From Natrinema sp. HArc-T2 (GTDB lineage Archaea > Halobacteriota > Halobacteria > Halobacteriales > Natrialbaceae), in the NCBI RefSeq assembly GCF_041821085.1, contig NZ_JBGUAZ010000006.1, positions 124,001-188,000 of the forward strand: a DNA stretch of 64,000 bases. Reading direction: 5' to 3'. The notes below the pieces were generated by a model that saw only the letters and a list, made by a program, of their open reading frames with translations, did no database searches and was not told the origin of the DNA. The position numbers and the translations under genes were made by a program. This document shows positions 39,070 to 49,044 of the stretch, in pieces. Each line of letters begins with the position of its first letter. Position 1 is the first letter of the stretch.

Positions 39070-39197
39070 GCGTAGCCGGTCCACGAGCGGACACTTAGCC
39101 GTTTGGTTAGGTCCACTCTGTTGATCCATGGATGAAATACGGCTGTACTTGACTCCGGACCGGTACGATTAAGTGCCCATCTCCTGCGGTGTTGCGT

Positions 39198-39425
39198 ATG
39201 AGTGGACGACCGCTGGACGTCCTCGAGGCGTCGCTCGGTGACCGCGTCACGGTACGACTCAAGAGTGGCGACGAACACGTCGGCGAACTCGCCGGCTACG
39301 ATCAGCACATGAATCTGGTGCTCGAGGACGTAACGATCCCCGTTGAGGGGAGTGTCGAGGAGGATGCCCCGGTCGAAGACACAACCATTATACGCGGCGA
39401 CAACGTCGTCTCGATCACTCCATGA
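39198..39425 (+). CDS. lsm: Sm-like (Lsm) RNA-binding protein
   Basis: The protein has 75 residues from the ATG at 39198. The Sm fold shows [41 protein letters not shown] (Sm1) and [12 protein letters not shown] (Sm2, with the conserved RGDNV). Lsm proteins form rings that bind U-rich RNA and sRNAs. Its stop overlaps the rpl37e start (ATGA). This lsm-rpl37e pairing is conserved in many archaea, implying coregulation with translation. Confidence 0.93.
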   Translation: MSGRPLDVLEASLGDRVTVRLKSGDEHVGELAGYDQHMNLVLEDVTIPVEGSVEEDAPVEDTTIIRGDNVVSITP

Positions 39426-39598
39426 CTGGTGCAGGAACCCCGAGCCAAGGAAAGAAGAACAAGACGACCCACACCAAGTGTCGTCGCTGCGGAGAGAAGT
39501 CCTACCACACGAAGAAGAAGGTCTGCTCGTCGTGCGGCTTCGGCAAATCGGCCAAACGCCGCGGCTACGAGTGGCAGTCGAAAGCCGGCGACAACTGA
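39422..39598 (+). CDS. rpl37e: 50S ribosomal protein L37e
   Basis: The protein has 58 residues ([20 protein letters not shown]...). It holds the zinc ribbon Cys20-x2-Cys23 (CRRC) and Cys35-x2-Cys38 (CSSC), then the basic end [17 protein letters not shown], the standard archaeal L37e. It is overlapped by 4 bp with lsm. A T-rich tract follows the stop. Confidence 0.95.
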   Translation: MTGAGTPSQGKKNKTTHTKCRRCGEKSYHTKKKVCSSCGFGKSAKRRGYEWQSKAGDN

Positions 39599-39620
39599 TC
39601 TTTCGGTTTCTTTTTCGATT
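39599..39620 (+). terminator. T-rich terminator after rpl37e
   Basis: TCTTTCGGTTTCTTTTTCG directly follows the L37e stop. Three T runs, the last of five, fit archaeal termination of the lsm-rpl37e unit. Confidence 0.5.
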
Positions 39621-39750
39621 CCGCGTTTACGTGAGAGACAGCGGTGGCGCTGCACACCGCGTTGCTAGCCACACTGGCTGTCGCCGTCCTGCCGTCGCCG
39701 GCTGACTCGCCGATGGACAGCCCTTAGTTCGGAGCCGCTAACACTCCCGT

Positions 39751-40944
39751 ATGGAGACGACAGACGCCTTTACCGGTCTCGAGTGTGTCGACTGCGGGGC
39801 CACCGTCGACGCCGCCGCGGAGTCTCATCGCTGCCCGGACTGTGACGGCACGCTTGACCCGACCTACGCGTACGACGCGATCGAACTCGACCGCGAGACG
39901 CTCGCCGCTCGACCGTTCGACTCCCAGTGGCGCTACGCGGAGTTGCTCCCGTTTTCCCGCGAGTCAGCGGTGACGACACAGGAGGGTGCGACCGCGCTGG
40001 TCGACTGTCCCGATCTGGCCGCCGAACTCGGCGTCGAGCGCGTGCTCATCAAAGACGACGGTCGGAACCCGACGGGCTCGAGTACGGATCGTGGCGCGTC
40101 GGTCGCCGTCACGGCGGCTGCCCACCACGGCGCGACCGATGTCGCGCTGCCCTCGACTGGCAACAGCGGGCAGGCCGTCGCAGCCTACGCGGCTCGCGCG
40201 GAACTCGAGACACACGCGTATCTTCCCTCGCGATCCGGATTCACGAACAAGGCGATGGTCAACGTCCACGGCGGCGATATGAACGTCGTCGGCGGTCGCT
40301 TCGGTAACGCCGTTGGAGCCTTCGAGGAGGGACTGGCCGAACACGACGACTGGTACTCCCTGCGACCGTTCGAGACCCCATATCGCCACGAGGGCGCGAA
40401 GACGCTGTTCTACGAGGTCGTCGAACAACTCGAGTGGGACGTTCCCGACGCGATCTGTTTCCCCACTGGGGAGGGCGTCGGCCTCGTCGGGGCAGCCAAA
40501 GCCGCAGCCGAGTACCGCGATCTCGGACTGATCGGCGAGACGCCCGCACTGTATGCCACGCAGGCGACAGGCTGTGCGCCGATCGTCGAGGCGTTCGACG
40601 ACGACCGCGACGACCATGTGCCGGTCGAACACCCCGACACGATCTGTGGCGAACTCGAGATTCCCGATCCGCTGGAGAGCCCGCGCGTGCTCGATGCCGT
40701 CCGCGAGACCGACGGCGGCGCGGTCGCGACCGACGACCCGGACATTCTCGAGGCCGCCGTGCGAGTCGCACAGTCGACCGGACTCGAGCCAACACCGAGC
40801 GCCGCGGCGGCTGCAAGCGGCGCGTGGGAACTCGCAGAGCGTGGTGTCTTCGACGGCGACGAGACGATCGTCATCGTCAACACCGGTGCCGGAAACAAGG
40901 AAGCCGACGTGTTGCGCAGTCACCTGATGGGACAGGGAATCTGA
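39751..40944 (+). CDS. Threonine synthase-like PLP-fold protein without the catalytic lysine
   Basis: The protein has 397 residues. The N-terminal zinc-ribbon (Cys12, Cys15, Cys28, Cys31) and fold type II body match threonine synthase: GRNPTGS, STGNSGQAVAAYAA (phosphate loop), and FPTGEGVGLVGAAKAAAEY. The canonical motif NPTGSFKDRG holds the PLP-binding Lys; here it reads NPTGSSTDRG (Thr112 in the Lys position, Ser111 for Phe), confirmed in the DNA (TCG AGT ACG GAT). A protein without this Lys is not expected to form the internal aldimine. It may be a divergent paralogue with another role. Other threonine synthase copies presumably exist elsewhere in the genome (not shown here). Confidence 0.8.
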   Translation: METTDAFTGLECVDCGATVDAAAESHRCPDCDGTLDPTYAYDAIELDRETLAARPFDSQWRYAELLPFSRESAVTTQEGATALVDCPDLAAELGVERVLIKDDGRNPTGSSTDRGASVAVTAAAHHGATDVALPSTGNSGQAVAAYAARAELETHAYLPSRSGFTNKAMVNVHGGDMNVVGGRFGNAVGAFEEGLAEHDDWYSLRPFETPYRHEGAKTLFYEVVEQLEWDVPDAICFPTGEGVGLVGAAKAAAEYRDLGLIGETPALYATQATGCAPIVEAFDDDRDDHVPVEHPDTICGELEIPDPLESPRVLDAVRETDGGAVATDDPDILEAAVRVAQSTGLEPTPSAAAAASGAWELAERGVFDGDETIVIVNTGAGNKEADVLRSHLMGQGI

Positions 40945-41093
40945 CCTGCGCCCGTTCCGTCACCAAGTACTCGGTGATAACACCCGAGAAACCCGTTCAA
41001 AACCGATAGCAGCCGGTCAGATCCCCGTTCTGGGATCGATGGCGACCACCGACAGTGTCTTGACTGCGAGACGAGTAGACGAAACGAGTACCA

Positions 41094-41267
41094 ATGTGTG
41101 AACATTCACCAGAGTGTTCGAACGGGGACATGTGCCAGCTCGTTCTCAAGAACGGGCAGACTGGCCTGGAGACCGCCGAATATTACTGCAAGGCCCACCT
41201 CGTGCTGCGGATCTGGGAGGTCGAAAACGACAGCTCGCTGCAGGCTGTCAGTGCCGAGCAACTGTAA
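41094..41267 (+). CDS. Small Cys-rich protein, probable metal binder
   Basis: The protein has 57 residues from the ATG at 41094: [15 protein letters not shown], then [20 protein letters not shown] and a mixed tail. Cysteines at 2, 8, 14 and 32 together with His4 and His35 could form a zinc site. It lies 150 bp after the threonine synthase-like gene and 170 bp before GGGP synthase. No family recognised; it may be a real small zinc protein, since the frame is intact and cysteine-rich in an organism where Cys is rare. Confidence 0.55.
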   Translation: MCEHSPECSNGDMCQLVLKNGQTGLETAEYYCKAHLVLRIWEVENDSSLQAVSAEQL

Positions 41268-41437
41268 TTCGGGACGACCACACTGCCAGGGGCGCTCGCG
41301 CGCCAGAGGGGGTCGCGAGCGGACTGCCAGCGACTCGAGTGCGGGGCTGGTCGTGCCAGTTCCGCCGAATGACATCCGCCCGCTCGAGACGGGGGCGTTC
41401 CGTAGCGCTTTTGCTGGTTGTCTGGCAACGGGGCGGT

Positions 41438-42139
41438 ATGACTACCCCCTGGGACGACTGGAATCACGTTCTCAAGATCGATCCGGACAAGGAGTTACCC
41501 GAGGGTGTGACCTACGGCGATCTCTGTGCGACTGGTACTGACGCGATCGAAGTCGGCGGGACGATGGGCATCACTGAGGAAAACATGAGTGCCGTCATCG
41601 AGGCCTGTGCCGAACACGATGTCCCGCTCTATCAGGAACCCTCGAACCCGCAGGTCGTCCTCGAGGACGACGCGCTCGACGGCTATCTCATCCCGACGGT
41701 GTTCAACGCCGGCTCGCCGTTCTGGATCACCGAGGCCCACAAGGAGTGGGTTCGACTCGACGACGATCTCGACTGGGAGCGGACGACGACGGAGGCCTAC
41801 ATCGTGATGAATCCCGAGGCCGACGTGGCGACGCTGACAGAGGCCAACTGCGACCTCGCCGCCGACGACGTCGCGGCCTACGCGACGGTCGCCGAGCGGA
41901 TGTTCGGCCAGGAGATCGTCTACGTCGAGTATTCGGGCATGCTCGGCGATGAAGGTGTTGTCGACGCCGCTGCCGACGCTGTCGACGACGCGACGCTGTT
42001 CTACGGCGGTGGCATCCACGACTACGACTCTGCGTATTCGATGGCGCAGTACGCCGATGTCATCGTCGTCGGCGACCTCGCACACGACGAGGGTATCGAC
42101 GCTGTCCGGAAAACTGTCGAAGCAGCGAACGACGCGTAG
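41438..42139 (+). CDS. Geranylgeranylglyceryl phosphate synthase
   Basis: This 233-residue protein joins glycerol-1-phosphate to geranylgeranyl diphosphate, the first step of archaeal ether lipid assembly. Visible are the TIM barrel parts: [65 protein letters not shown], and [25 protein letters not shown]. The start follows a GGGGCGGT ATG stretch. No nearby lipid genes are found. Length and motifs match family members. Confidence 0.93.
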   Translation: MTTPWDDWNHVLKIDPDKELPEGVTYGDLCATGTDAIEVGGTMGITEENMSAVIEACAEHDVPLYQEPSNPQVVLEDDALDGYLIPTVFNAGSPFWITEAHKEWVRLDDDLDWERTTTEAYIVMNPEADVATLTEANCDLAADDVAAYATVAERMFGQEIVYVEYSGMLGDEGVVDAAADAVDDATLFYGGGIHDYDSAYSMAQYADVIVVGDLAHDEGIDAVRKTVEAANDA

Positions 42140-42220
42140 GCGCGACTGTCTCATTGTCCGGCCTGATCAGGACGGCTGTGCTGTTCCGGGTCTCTGTATA
42201 CTGTCGACTGAGGGTGCAGA

Positions 42221-42440
42221 CTATTCCTCTGGCTCAAGTTCCTTCACCACCGTCGCGGGGTTACCCCGTACAACGACATCGTCGGGTACATCTTCTGTTA
42301 CGACCGCTCCAGATGCAACAACAGCATTGTCACCGACCGTTACACCGGGATTGAGAACCGCCCGGCCACCGATCCAGACATTCTGTGTCGTCGGCGTCGT
42401 ACAACTCCCCGTTCAGCATCTTTTCTTTTTCACTGCCCAT
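42221..42440 (-). pseudogene. Remnant of a maltose O-acetyltransferase-type hexapeptide protein
   Basis: Read from 42440 on the minus strand, the start is [20 protein letters not shown], matching the N-terminus of maltose/galactoside acetyltransferases. In another frame, the following 50 residues ([20 protein letters not shown] ... [17 protein letters not shown] ... [14 protein letters not shown], stop TAG at 42221-42223) match their C-terminal hexapeptide repeats. The middle (about 100-130 residues) is missing and the frame is shifted at the junction near ACACAGAATGTC. This is an internal deletion with frameshift, so the enzyme is lost. Confidence 0.8.
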
Positions 42441-42576
42441 GATTTTGAGATGTCATACAAATTAGATACAGATTCCGGACTCCGTGCTGGGCAATACGCA
42501 CACCTATGTATCGGCCAAATCACCGTAGAGGTGGGTGTGGAAAGACTCCTACGACACCCCTGTTGACTAACTGCCG

Positions 42577-43368
42577 CTACCGCCTGCTACTCACGACGAG
42601 CTCTCGTAGCCGCGGCAAGACAGTCGTCACGTTCTCGCGATAGACGACGTCGGCGTGGCTATCACACGGCGTCGAGTCGAGGTTGACGACCCCGACCGTC
42701 GCGCCGGTTTCAGCGGCGAGTTGCGGGAGCGAGGCGGCGGGCTGGACGACCAGCGAAGAGCCGACCGCGAGAAAGACATCGCTCTCGCGAGCGAGCGATC
42801 GCGCACGCTGAATCGCTGCACCCGGCAGTTGCTCGCCGAAAAGCACGACATCCGGCTTGAAGATGCCACCACAATCACAGGTCGGCGGCAGGTCGCCAGC
42901 GGCTGCACGCTCGATGATCGGCTCGCTGTCGCGGCGACGCCCACAGTCCTGACAGCGAACCCGCTGGGCGTTGCCGTGGAGTTCGAGGATCGTCGTGTCT
43001 CCGTCCGCGTCGCTGGTCGGGTCGTCCCCGGTGTCAGCGGCCACGCCGTGTAAGCCGTCCGTATTCTGGGTACAGATCGCCTCGAGGGAACCCGCACGTC
43101 CCATCGCGGCCAGCGCCTCGTGGGCCGCGTTCGGGTCTGGGTCGTCGCCGAACAGTTCTCGCTGGAGGGCGACTCGGTCGTCCCAGAATCCCGCGGGGTC
43201 GCGCTGGAACCGGTCGTAGGCGAACTGTCCTTCGTCGAATCGGTCCCAGACGCCGTCGTCACCGCGGAACGTCGGGACACCCGATGGAGCCGAGATGCCC
43301 GCGCCGGTCAGGGCAACGACAGTGTCTGCACGTCGGATGTCGGCGGCGAGTGACTCGAGGTCGTCCAT
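42577..43368 (-). CDS. NAD-dependent protein deacetylase (sirtuin)
   Basis: This 263-residue Sir2-family enzyme removes acyl groups from lysine using NAD+. Motifs: GAGISAPSGVPTFRG (22-36), TQNTDGLH, catalytic His131 (LELHGNA), and zinc cysteines 139/142 and 164/166 (CQDC, CDC). The short Cys-x-Cys second pair is a little unusual but the pattern is intact. It likely modifies chromatin or metabolic proteins. The start lies after an AT-rich promoter stretch (CTTTTATCGG read in the reverse direction). Confidence 0.93.
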   Translation of the reverse strand: MDDLESLAADIRRADTVVALTGAGISAPSGVPTFRGDDGVWDRFDEGQFAYDRFQRDPAGFWDDRVALQRELFGDDPDPNAAHEALAAMGRAGSLEAICTQNTDGLHGVAADTGDDPTSDADGDTTILELHGNAQRVRCQDCGRRRDSEPIIERAAAGDLPPTCDCGGIFKPDVVLFGEQLPGAAIQRARSLARESDVFLAVGSSLVVQPAASLPQLAAETGATVGVVNLDSTPCDSHADVVYRENVTTVLPRLRELVVSSRR

Positions 43369-43435
43369 ATCAAGAGAGCGACGGGCGACCGATAAAAGCG
43401 AGACGGATCCATCATTCGGTGGGACGATGGATCGA

Positions 43436-44104
43436 CTATCGCATCGCCGCCGTATAGCTAGCGGCCAGCTTCGATTCGATCCGCTGGAGGTGTTCGCTTA
43501 CGGTCCCCGCCGCGAGGTCGAGTTTCGCGGCCAGTTCCCGGTGGGTCGTCTCGCGTGGCACCTCGTAGTATCCCTCGCGGACCGCGAGGTCGAACAGTTC
43601 CTGCTGGCGGGCGGTCAGCGTCGGCGAGGACTGGCCACCGCCGGGGTCGTACTCGCCCAGCCGCTGGAGGTCGAGGTCGATCCCGTCGGGAAGCGCCGCA
43701 GCAGCGTGTTGAATCGCCCGGCTCGTCCCGATCGCCGTCACCTCGAGCCCGCGAGCCGCCTCGGTGTCGACGTAGGTCATCGGCCAGTCGAGGACGATTT
43801 CGTGCTCGCGGAGGATCGATAGCAGGTCGTCGACGGGCTCGACGATCCGACACTGCACGTAGGCGACGCCGCGACCGTCCGCGCCGGCAACGTCGTACTC
43901 GAGTGCCTCTGGACTGTCGGCGAGCAACGCGCGAGCCTGCTCGAGGTCGCCGCGAAGTTCGAGGAGTTCGACGTATCGCCTCTCGTGGATCGGGTTCAGA
44001 TAGCGGACCCCTTCGATCGCGACCGCGTCACTGCGGCTAAAGTGGTCGTCGATCGCGTTGAGCCGACCGTCGGCCCACGTCAGCACCATCGTGGCGTATC
44101 TCAT
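43436..44104 (-). CDS. Bacterio-opsin activator-type HTH regulator
   Basis: The protein has 222 residues. The N-terminal part (1-150) is a haloarchaeal sensor-like domain, and residues 160-215 hold the HTH_10 motif: LTARQQELFDLAVREGYYEVPRETTHRELAAKLDLAAGTVSEHLQRIESKL. Such proteins activate or repress small regulons (named for Bat). A TATA (TATTTAAG read in reverse, near 44195) is present. The target is unknown; the divergent P450 gene, 158 bp away, is a candidate. Confidence 0.85.
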   Translation of the reverse strand: MRYATMVLTWADGRLNAIDDHFSRSDAVAIEGVRYLNPIHERRYVELLELRGDLEQARALLADSPEALEYDVAGADGRGVAYVQCRIVEPVDDLLSILREHEIVLDWPMTYVDTEAARGLEVTAIGTSRAIQHAAAALPDGIDLDLQRLGEYDPGGGQSSPTLTARQQELFDLAVREGYYEVPRETTHRELAAKLDLAAGTVSEHLQRIESKLAASYTAAMR

Positions 44105-44262
44105 CGCCGATCACCGCCACCGGCGTTGTCGGTCGACGCCGGCGCTTTTGCGGTCGGAGAGGCGGACGAACTCATAGCGGCCCGTATCGGTCGTCGGCTT
44201 AAATACACCTAGCATGCTCGGCTATAGAGAAAGGGAGTTGGCGTTCCTTCGTTCGACTACGA

Positions 44263-45609
44263 ATGAGCCACGACACGTCTGCGACCGCTGACCGCTATCC
44301 GCCGGGCCCCGACGGACTTCCACTGCTCGGCAATCAGGTCGCGTTTCTCCGTGATCCGTACGGCTTTATGACGCGAACGGCCCGCGAGTACGGCGATATC
44401 GCCTCTTGGAAGGACCCCGAGGGCCGAGTCTACCAGCTCAACCATCCCGAGTACATCGAACACGTGCTCGTCCAGAATAACGAGAACTACGTCAAAGGCG
44501 AACGGTTCCAGAGCGTCCTCGGGCCACTGACCGGTAACGGCATCCTCAACAGCGAAGGCGCGGTCTGGCGGCGCAACCGCCACCTGATCCAGCCCGCGTT
44601 CCATCCCGACCGGATCCAAGAGTACGCGACGATGATGACCGAGTTCACCGAGGCGGCCCTCGAGTCGTGGGACGACGGCCAGACGCGGCTCGTCCACGAG
44701 GACATGATGGAAGTGACGCTGAAGATCGTCGCCCGGGCGCTGTTCGGCGTCGACGTCGACGAGCACGTCGACACCATTGGCTCGGCGCTCGAGACGTTCA
44801 TGGAGGCCTCCGAAAGCCTCTCGAACTACGTCTTGCCCTCGAACGTCCCGACGCCGGCCAGACGACGAATCCAGCGCGCTCGTGAGGACCTCGACGAGGT
44901 CGTCTACCGGCTGATCGAGCAGCGGCGGGCAAACCCGACGGACCACGACGTGATCTCGAAACTGCTCGAGGCGACCGACGATCGCGGCACCGGGATGTCG
45001 GACGACCAGATCCGGGACGAAGTGGTCACGCTGTTGTTGGCCGGCCACGAGACGACGGCGCTGTCGCTGACGCTGACGATGTATCTCCTCTCGAGGAATC
45101 CGCAGGTCGAACGGCAACTCGTCGCGGAACTCGAGGACGTCCTCGGCGATCGGACGCCGACGATGGACGACCTGTCTGACCTTACGTACACCGAACGCGT
45201 CGTCAAAGAATCGATGCGGCTCTACCCGCCCGTGCCGGGGATCGTCCGCGAACCCGTCAAGCCCGATGTCATCGACGGCTACGAGATCGAACCGGGATCG
45301 ACCGTCCGGATGCACCAGTGGGTCGTCCACCGCGATCCGCGGTGGTACGACGACCCGCTCGCGTTCCGGCCGGACCGGTGGACTGACGACCTCGAGAACG
45401 ACCTTCCGAAACTGGCGTACTTCCCGTTCGCGGCGGGTCCACGGCGCTGTATCGGCGACCGTTTCGCGATGCTCGAGGCCCGGCTCATCCTCGCGACGGT
45501 TTACCGTGACTACCACCTCGAGCTCGTCCCTGGGACGGGTCTGGATCTAATGGCGACGGTAACCGCACGACCGAAACACGAGATTCCGATGACCGTCCAC
45601 GAACGCTAA
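44263..45609 (+). CDS. Cytochrome P450
   Basis: This 448-residue soluble P450 shows the I-helix AGHETT (260-265), Glu316-x2-Arg319 (ESMR), a PERF-like DRW region (FRPDRW), and the haem loop [14 protein letters not shown] with Cys396. N-terminal [14 protein letters not shown] is proline-rich as in many P450s without a membrane anchor. It is a monooxygenase with an unknown substrate, likely a hydrophobic or carotenoid-type compound (inference). No dedicated ferredoxin gene lies adjacent. Confidence 0.93.
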   Translation: MSHDTSATADRYPPGPDGLPLLGNQVAFLRDPYGFMTRTAREYGDIASWKDPEGRVYQLNHPEYIEHVLVQNNENYVKGERFQSVLGPLTGNGILNSEGAVWRRNRHLIQPAFHPDRIQEYATMMTEFTEAALESWDDGQTRLVHEDMMEVTLKIVARALFGVDVDEHVDTIGSALETFMEASESLSNYVLPSNVPTPARRRIQRAREDLDEVVYRLIEQRRANPTDHDVISKLLEATDDRGTGMSDDQIRDEVVTLLLAGHETTALSLTLTMYLLSRNPQVERQLVAELEDVLGDRTPTMDDLSDLTYTERVVKESMRLYPPVPGIVREPVKPDVIDGYEIEPGSTVRMHQWVVHRDPRWYDDPLAFRPDRWTDDLENDLPKLAYFPFAAGPRRCIGDRFAMLEARLILATVYRDYHLELVPGTGLDLMATVTARPKHEIPMTVHER

Positions 45610-45674
45610 GCGAAGATCGTCGCTTGGGAACCCACCCCGAACGCAGTGTCGATCGACGGGTCCGAACGGCTGCG

Positions 45675-45680
45675 TTTAAG
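45675..45680 (+). promoter_or_regulatory. TATA box of aspS
   Basis: TTTAAG lies 25-30 bp upstream of the ATG at 45705, which decides this start against open frame extending upstream. Confidence 0.5.
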
Positions 45681-45704
45681 TTCCGCCTGCGTGAATCGAG
45701 TGGT

Positions 45705-47009
45705 ATGCAGGATAGAACCTACACTGCCGACGCCGAGCCGGGCGACGACGTCACCGTCGCTGGCTGGGTCCACGAGATTCGCGATCTCGGTGGCATCGCC
45801 TTCCTGATTCTCCGAGACACCTCGGGCAAGATCCAGATCAAGTTCGAGAAAGACGAGATGGACGAGGATCTCGTCGAGACCGGACTGGGCGTCTCCCGCG
45901 AGAGCGTCGTCAAAGTTTCCGGCGCGGTCGAAGAAGAGCCGCGCGCGCCGACCGGCGTCGAGGTCACGCCCGAGTCCGTCGAGGTCGTCGCGCCCGCCGA
46001 CCCCGAACTGCCGCTCGACCCCTCCGGCAAAGTCGACGCCGACCTCTCGACGCGACTAGACAACCGCACCCTCGACCTGCGTAAGGACGAGGTCCAGGCC
46101 ATCTTCGAGATCCGCTCGGAGATCCTGCGCGCGGTTCGCGATCAGTTCCGCGAGTTCCGCTGTACGGAGATCACCACGCCGAAGATCGTTGCGACCGGGA
46201 CCGAGGGTGGCACCGAGCTCTTCCCGATCACCTACTTCGGCGAAGAAGCGTTCATGAACCAGTCGCCCCAGCTGTTCAAACAGCTGATCGCTGGCTCGAA
46301 CGTCGAGCGCGTCTTCGAGATCGGCCCGATCTTCCGCGCCGAGGAACACAACACGCCCCGCCACCTGAACGAGGCCACCTCGATCGACTTCGAGGGCGCG
46401 TTCTGCGACCAGAACGACGCCATGGACGTCGTCGAAGGCGTCGTCAAAGCGGCCTACGAGGCCATCGACGAGAACTGCAGCGAGGAACTCGAGGCGCTCG
46501 GCCTCGAAGAGGAGTTCGAAGCTCCCGAGGGCGACTTCCCACGCATTAGCTACGAGGAGGCCATCGAGCGCATCAACGCGACTGGCGAACTCGACGAACA
46601 ACTCGTCTGGGGCGACGACCTGCCGACCGAGGGCGAGAAGGCACTCGGCGACGACGTCGGTGGTCACTACTTCATCACTGACTGGCCCAGCGAGATCAAG
46701 CCGTTCTACATCAAGGACCACGACGACGACGAGCAGCTCTCGACGGGCTTCGACCTGATGCACCCGCGCATGGAACTCGTCTCGGGTGGCCAGCGTGAAC
46801 ACCGCCACGAGAAGCTCATCGAAGGCTTCGAACAGCAGGGCCTCGATCCCGACCAGTTCGAGTACTACACGAAGATGTTCAAGTACGGCATGCCGCCCCA
46901 TGCCGGCTTCGGCCTCGGCGGCGAGCGCTTGATCATGACGATCCTCGGCCTGGACAACATCCGAGAGGCTGTGTTGTTCCCACGCGACCGTCAGCGACTC
47001 TCGCCGTAG
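45705..47009 (+). CDS. aspS: Aspartate-tRNA(Asp/Asn) ligase
   Basis: This 434-residue class II aminoacyl-tRNA synthetase has an N-terminal OB anticodon-binding domain ([21 protein letters not shown] ... [15 protein letters not shown]), motif 2 [14 protein letters not shown] and motif 3 [16 protein letters not shown]. The archaeal-type enzyme (lacking the bacterial insertion) often also charges tRNA-Asn, with an amidotransferase converting the product; whether this copy does so cannot be told by eye. Confidence 0.95.
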   Translation: MQDRTYTADAEPGDDVTVAGWVHEIRDLGGIAFLILRDTSGKIQIKFEKDEMDEDLVETGLGVSRESVVKVSGAVEEEPRAPTGVEVTPESVEVVAPADPELPLDPSGKVDADLSTRLDNRTLDLRKDEVQAIFEIRSEILRAVRDQFREFRCTEITTPKIVATGTEGGTELFPITYFGEEAFMNQSPQLFKQLIAGSNVERVFEIGPIFRAEEHNTPRHLNEATSIDFEGAFCDQNDAMDVVEGVVKAAYEAIDENCSEELEALGLEEEFEAPEGDFPRISYEEAIERINATGELDEQLVWGDDLPTEGEKALGDDVGGHYFITDWPSEIKPFYIKDHDDDEQLSTGFDLMHPRMELVSGGQREHRHEKLIEGFEQQGLDPDQFEYYTKMFKYGMPPHAGFGLGGERLIMTILGLDNIREAVLFPRDRQRLSP

Positions 47010-47321
47010 GCGAGGTCGCTGTTCGTCGATCGGGAACAGAGAGGAGCTTTGCTCCGACCGTGTTCCCGCGAGATCGCCAGCGTTTGTCGCCTACGTCGAC
47101 AAACCTGCAAGCCAGCGAGACGAACGGAGTGAGTCTCGCCAGACCAAAGCGGCTGCCGACCTGACGATCCGAATCGACCGCTCCGTTCGGTCATCATGCA
47201 CTGATCTTCAGTTTCGAGGAATTATCACCGAAAGCTACGAGTCCTCGAGCCGTCTCTTTCGAGAGACACCGCCGGCTGCTCGGTTCGCACGTCGACCGAG
47301 GGTCGTGCTCGAGGCAATGTT
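47010..47321. other. Intergenic region with inverted repeats
   Basis: After aspS a hairpin GGGAACA ... TGTTCCC (47032-47038 with 47061-47067) encloses GGAGC-TTT-GCTCC (47043-47055). Another pair is GCGAGAC/GTCTCGC (47115-47121 with 47133-47139), a common degenerate haloarchaeal intergenic sequence. The first may terminate aspS transcription. No gene is seen. Confidence 0.45.
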
Positions 47322-48107
47322 ATGACCCAGAAACGCACTCTCGGAATCGGACTCCTGGCTGTGGTGGTCGTCGCCGCACTCCTGATCGGCGGGCTCGTCG
47401 TCCTCTCCGACTCGCTCGCCGAGGACAGTTATACGAGCGAGTACAGCTACGACGTCGAGGTGGCGACGAACGGAACGCTGACGAACGCGACGCTGCTCGT
47501 CCCGGTACCGGTCTCGGACGGCGAGGTGGCCGTTGCCGGTGTGCTCGAGGACGGCGACTACTACGCCCAGCCGGAGGCGTTCTCGAGTCGGCTCGTCGAG
47601 ACCGATCGCGGCCCGATGCTCGAGGTGTCCGTCGACGAGTTCGTCGTCGAGCCCGAGTACTACCGGGTCGTCGAAGAGGGCGAACTGGGGCGGACGGAAC
47701 CGATCACCGCCGACGAGTACGATCCGGACGACCCCGACATGTTCGTGCGTGACCGCGATCAGTACGAACTGACCATCAGGATCGAGAGCGACGAGCCCAT
47801 CGAGACGCGCGAGCCGGTCGGCACCGAACCGGTACTCGAGCCCCGCGTCGACGCGACCGAGACAGAGTGTCTCGACGGGGCGGAACGCTGTTCCGAGTAC
47901 ACGGGATTCGTCTACGCCGAGTACGGCACTGATCCGTCTACCGACGTCTCGATACGAGTCTCACACCGTGGCGAGAACTCGTGGTGGGTCGGCGGCTGGA
48001 GCGGCAACTGGTACCGCGACGCGGTGGCCGTCGACCTCGCTGGGCCGCAGGCGGACTGGATCGCCGTCGACGGCTCCCTCGAGGCGGGCCAGGGATCGTA
48101 CCGGTGA
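47322..48107 (+). CDS. Secreted or membrane-anchored acidic protein, unknown
   Basis: The protein has 261 residues. A short basic start (MTQKRTLG) and a hydrophobic segment (about 9-29, GLLAVVVVAALLIGGLVVL) act as a signal anchor. The outside part is Glu/Asp-rich and beta-rich (SYDVEVATNGTLTNATLLVPVPVSDGEVAVAGV). Two Cys (CLDGAERC) could form a disulfide. C-terminal Trp-rich segment WWVGGWSGNWYRD. No family recognised. Confidence 0.65.
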   Translation: MTQKRTLGIGLLAVVVVAALLIGGLVVLSDSLAEDSYTSEYSYDVEVATNGTLTNATLLVPVPVSDGEVAVAGVLEDGDYYAQPEAFSSRLVETDRGPMLEVSVDEFVVEPEYYRVVEEGELGRTEPITADEYDPDDPDMFVRDRDQYELTIRIESDEPIETREPVGTEPVLEPRVDATETECLDGAERCSEYTGFVYAEYGTDPSTDVSIRVSHRGENSWWVGGWSGNWYRDAVAVDLAGPQADWIAVDGSLEAGQGSYR

Positions 48108-48129
48108 CGACACCTGTGAATCTTCACTG

Positions 48130-48136
48130 TTATATC
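48130..48136 (+). promoter_or_regulatory. TATA box of pantoate kinase
   Basis: TTATATC lies 23-29 bp before the ATG at 48159, a leaderless arrangement. Confidence 0.5.
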
Positions 48137-48158
48137 GTCCCAGTCGTAAGGGTGCCCA

Positions 48159-48992
48159 ATGCGTGAGGAGGCGACCGCGTTCGTACCTGGACATATCACG
48201 GGCTTTTTCAGTGCACATCCGGACGAGGATCCGACGAAGGCAGGCTCTCGGGGTGCAGGGCTGACGCTCACCGATGGCGTCGAGGTAACGGTCGAACCAA
48301 CAGCGAACGAGGATTCGACGATCGTTCTCGACGGCGAGGAACTCGAGATCGATCCCGTTAGCACCGTTCTCGAGACGCTCGACGTGACCGCACGCGTCGA
48401 GGCAGAATCCGACCTGCCGCTTGGATCCGGATTCGGGATTTCGGGTGCGATGGCGCTTGGCACGGCGCTTGCGGCAAACTGCGTGTTCGCGTGTAAGCTC
48501 TCGACGAACGAACTGATCACGATCGCCCACGGAGCCGAGGTTCAGGCTGGCACCGGACTGGGCGACGTGGTTGCACAGGCCCACGGCGGCGTCCCGATCC
48601 GCCTCGAGCCCGGTAGCCCACAGGAGAACACGCTCGACTCGATTCCGGCACGGGCACGCGTCGAATACGTCTCGTTCGGCCAACTCTCGACTGCCGACGT
48701 GCTCTCGGGCGATACCGAGACGCTGACGGTCGCCGGAGAGGAGGCACTCGCTCGAGTGGTCGAGGAGCCGACGCTGGTTTCCTTTATGTACGCCTCGAGA
48801 CGGTTCGCACGCGATGCTGAACTGTTGACCGACCAAGTCAGAGAGACGATCGCTGACGTCGCTGCGGTCGACGGGCAGGCGTCGATGGCAATGCTCGGCG
48901 AGACCGTCTTCGCGCTCGGGACGGGGCTGTCTGACGCGGGTTACGAGCCGTCAGTCTGTGCGACCCATCCGGCTGGTGCCCTGCTCAAGTAA
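48159..48992 (+). CDS. Pantoate kinase (GHMP superfamily)
   Basis: This 277-residue protein phosphorylates pantoate to 4-phosphopantoate, an archaeal step of CoA synthesis. It begins MREEATAFVPGHITGFFSAH, has the GHMP ATP-binding motif LPLGSGFGISGAMALG, then GLGDVVAQAHGGVPIRL. The next gene encodes the partner enzyme for the following step; both are required since archaea lack bacterial pantothenate synthetase and kinase. Both genes have their own TATA box. Confidence 0.93.
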   Translation: MREEATAFVPGHITGFFSAHPDEDPTKAGSRGAGLTLTDGVEVTVEPTANEDSTIVLDGEELEIDPVSTVLETLDVTARVEAESDLPLGSGFGISGAMALGTALAANCVFACKLSTNELITIAHGAEVQAGTGLGDVVAQAHGGVPIRLEPGSPQENTLDSIPARARVEYVSFGQLSTADVLSGDTETLTVAGEEALARVVEEPTLVSFMYASRRFARDAELLTDQVRETIADVAAVDGQASMAMLGETVFALGTGLSDAGYEPSVCATHPAGALLK

Positions 48993-49015
48993 CCACGACC
49001 CAGGTATCAGTCGAC

Positions 49016-49022
49016 TTTTTAT
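49016..49022 (+). promoter_or_regulatory. TATA box that supports a GTG start for phosphopantothenate synthetase
   Basis: TTTTTAT at 49016-49022 lies 23-29 bp upstream of the GTG at 49045. The in-frame ATG at 48958 would lie inside the pantoate kinase gene and have no such promoter. Confidence 0.55.
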
Positions 49023-49044
49023 CGATCGGTGCGAGTCCTCTCTC

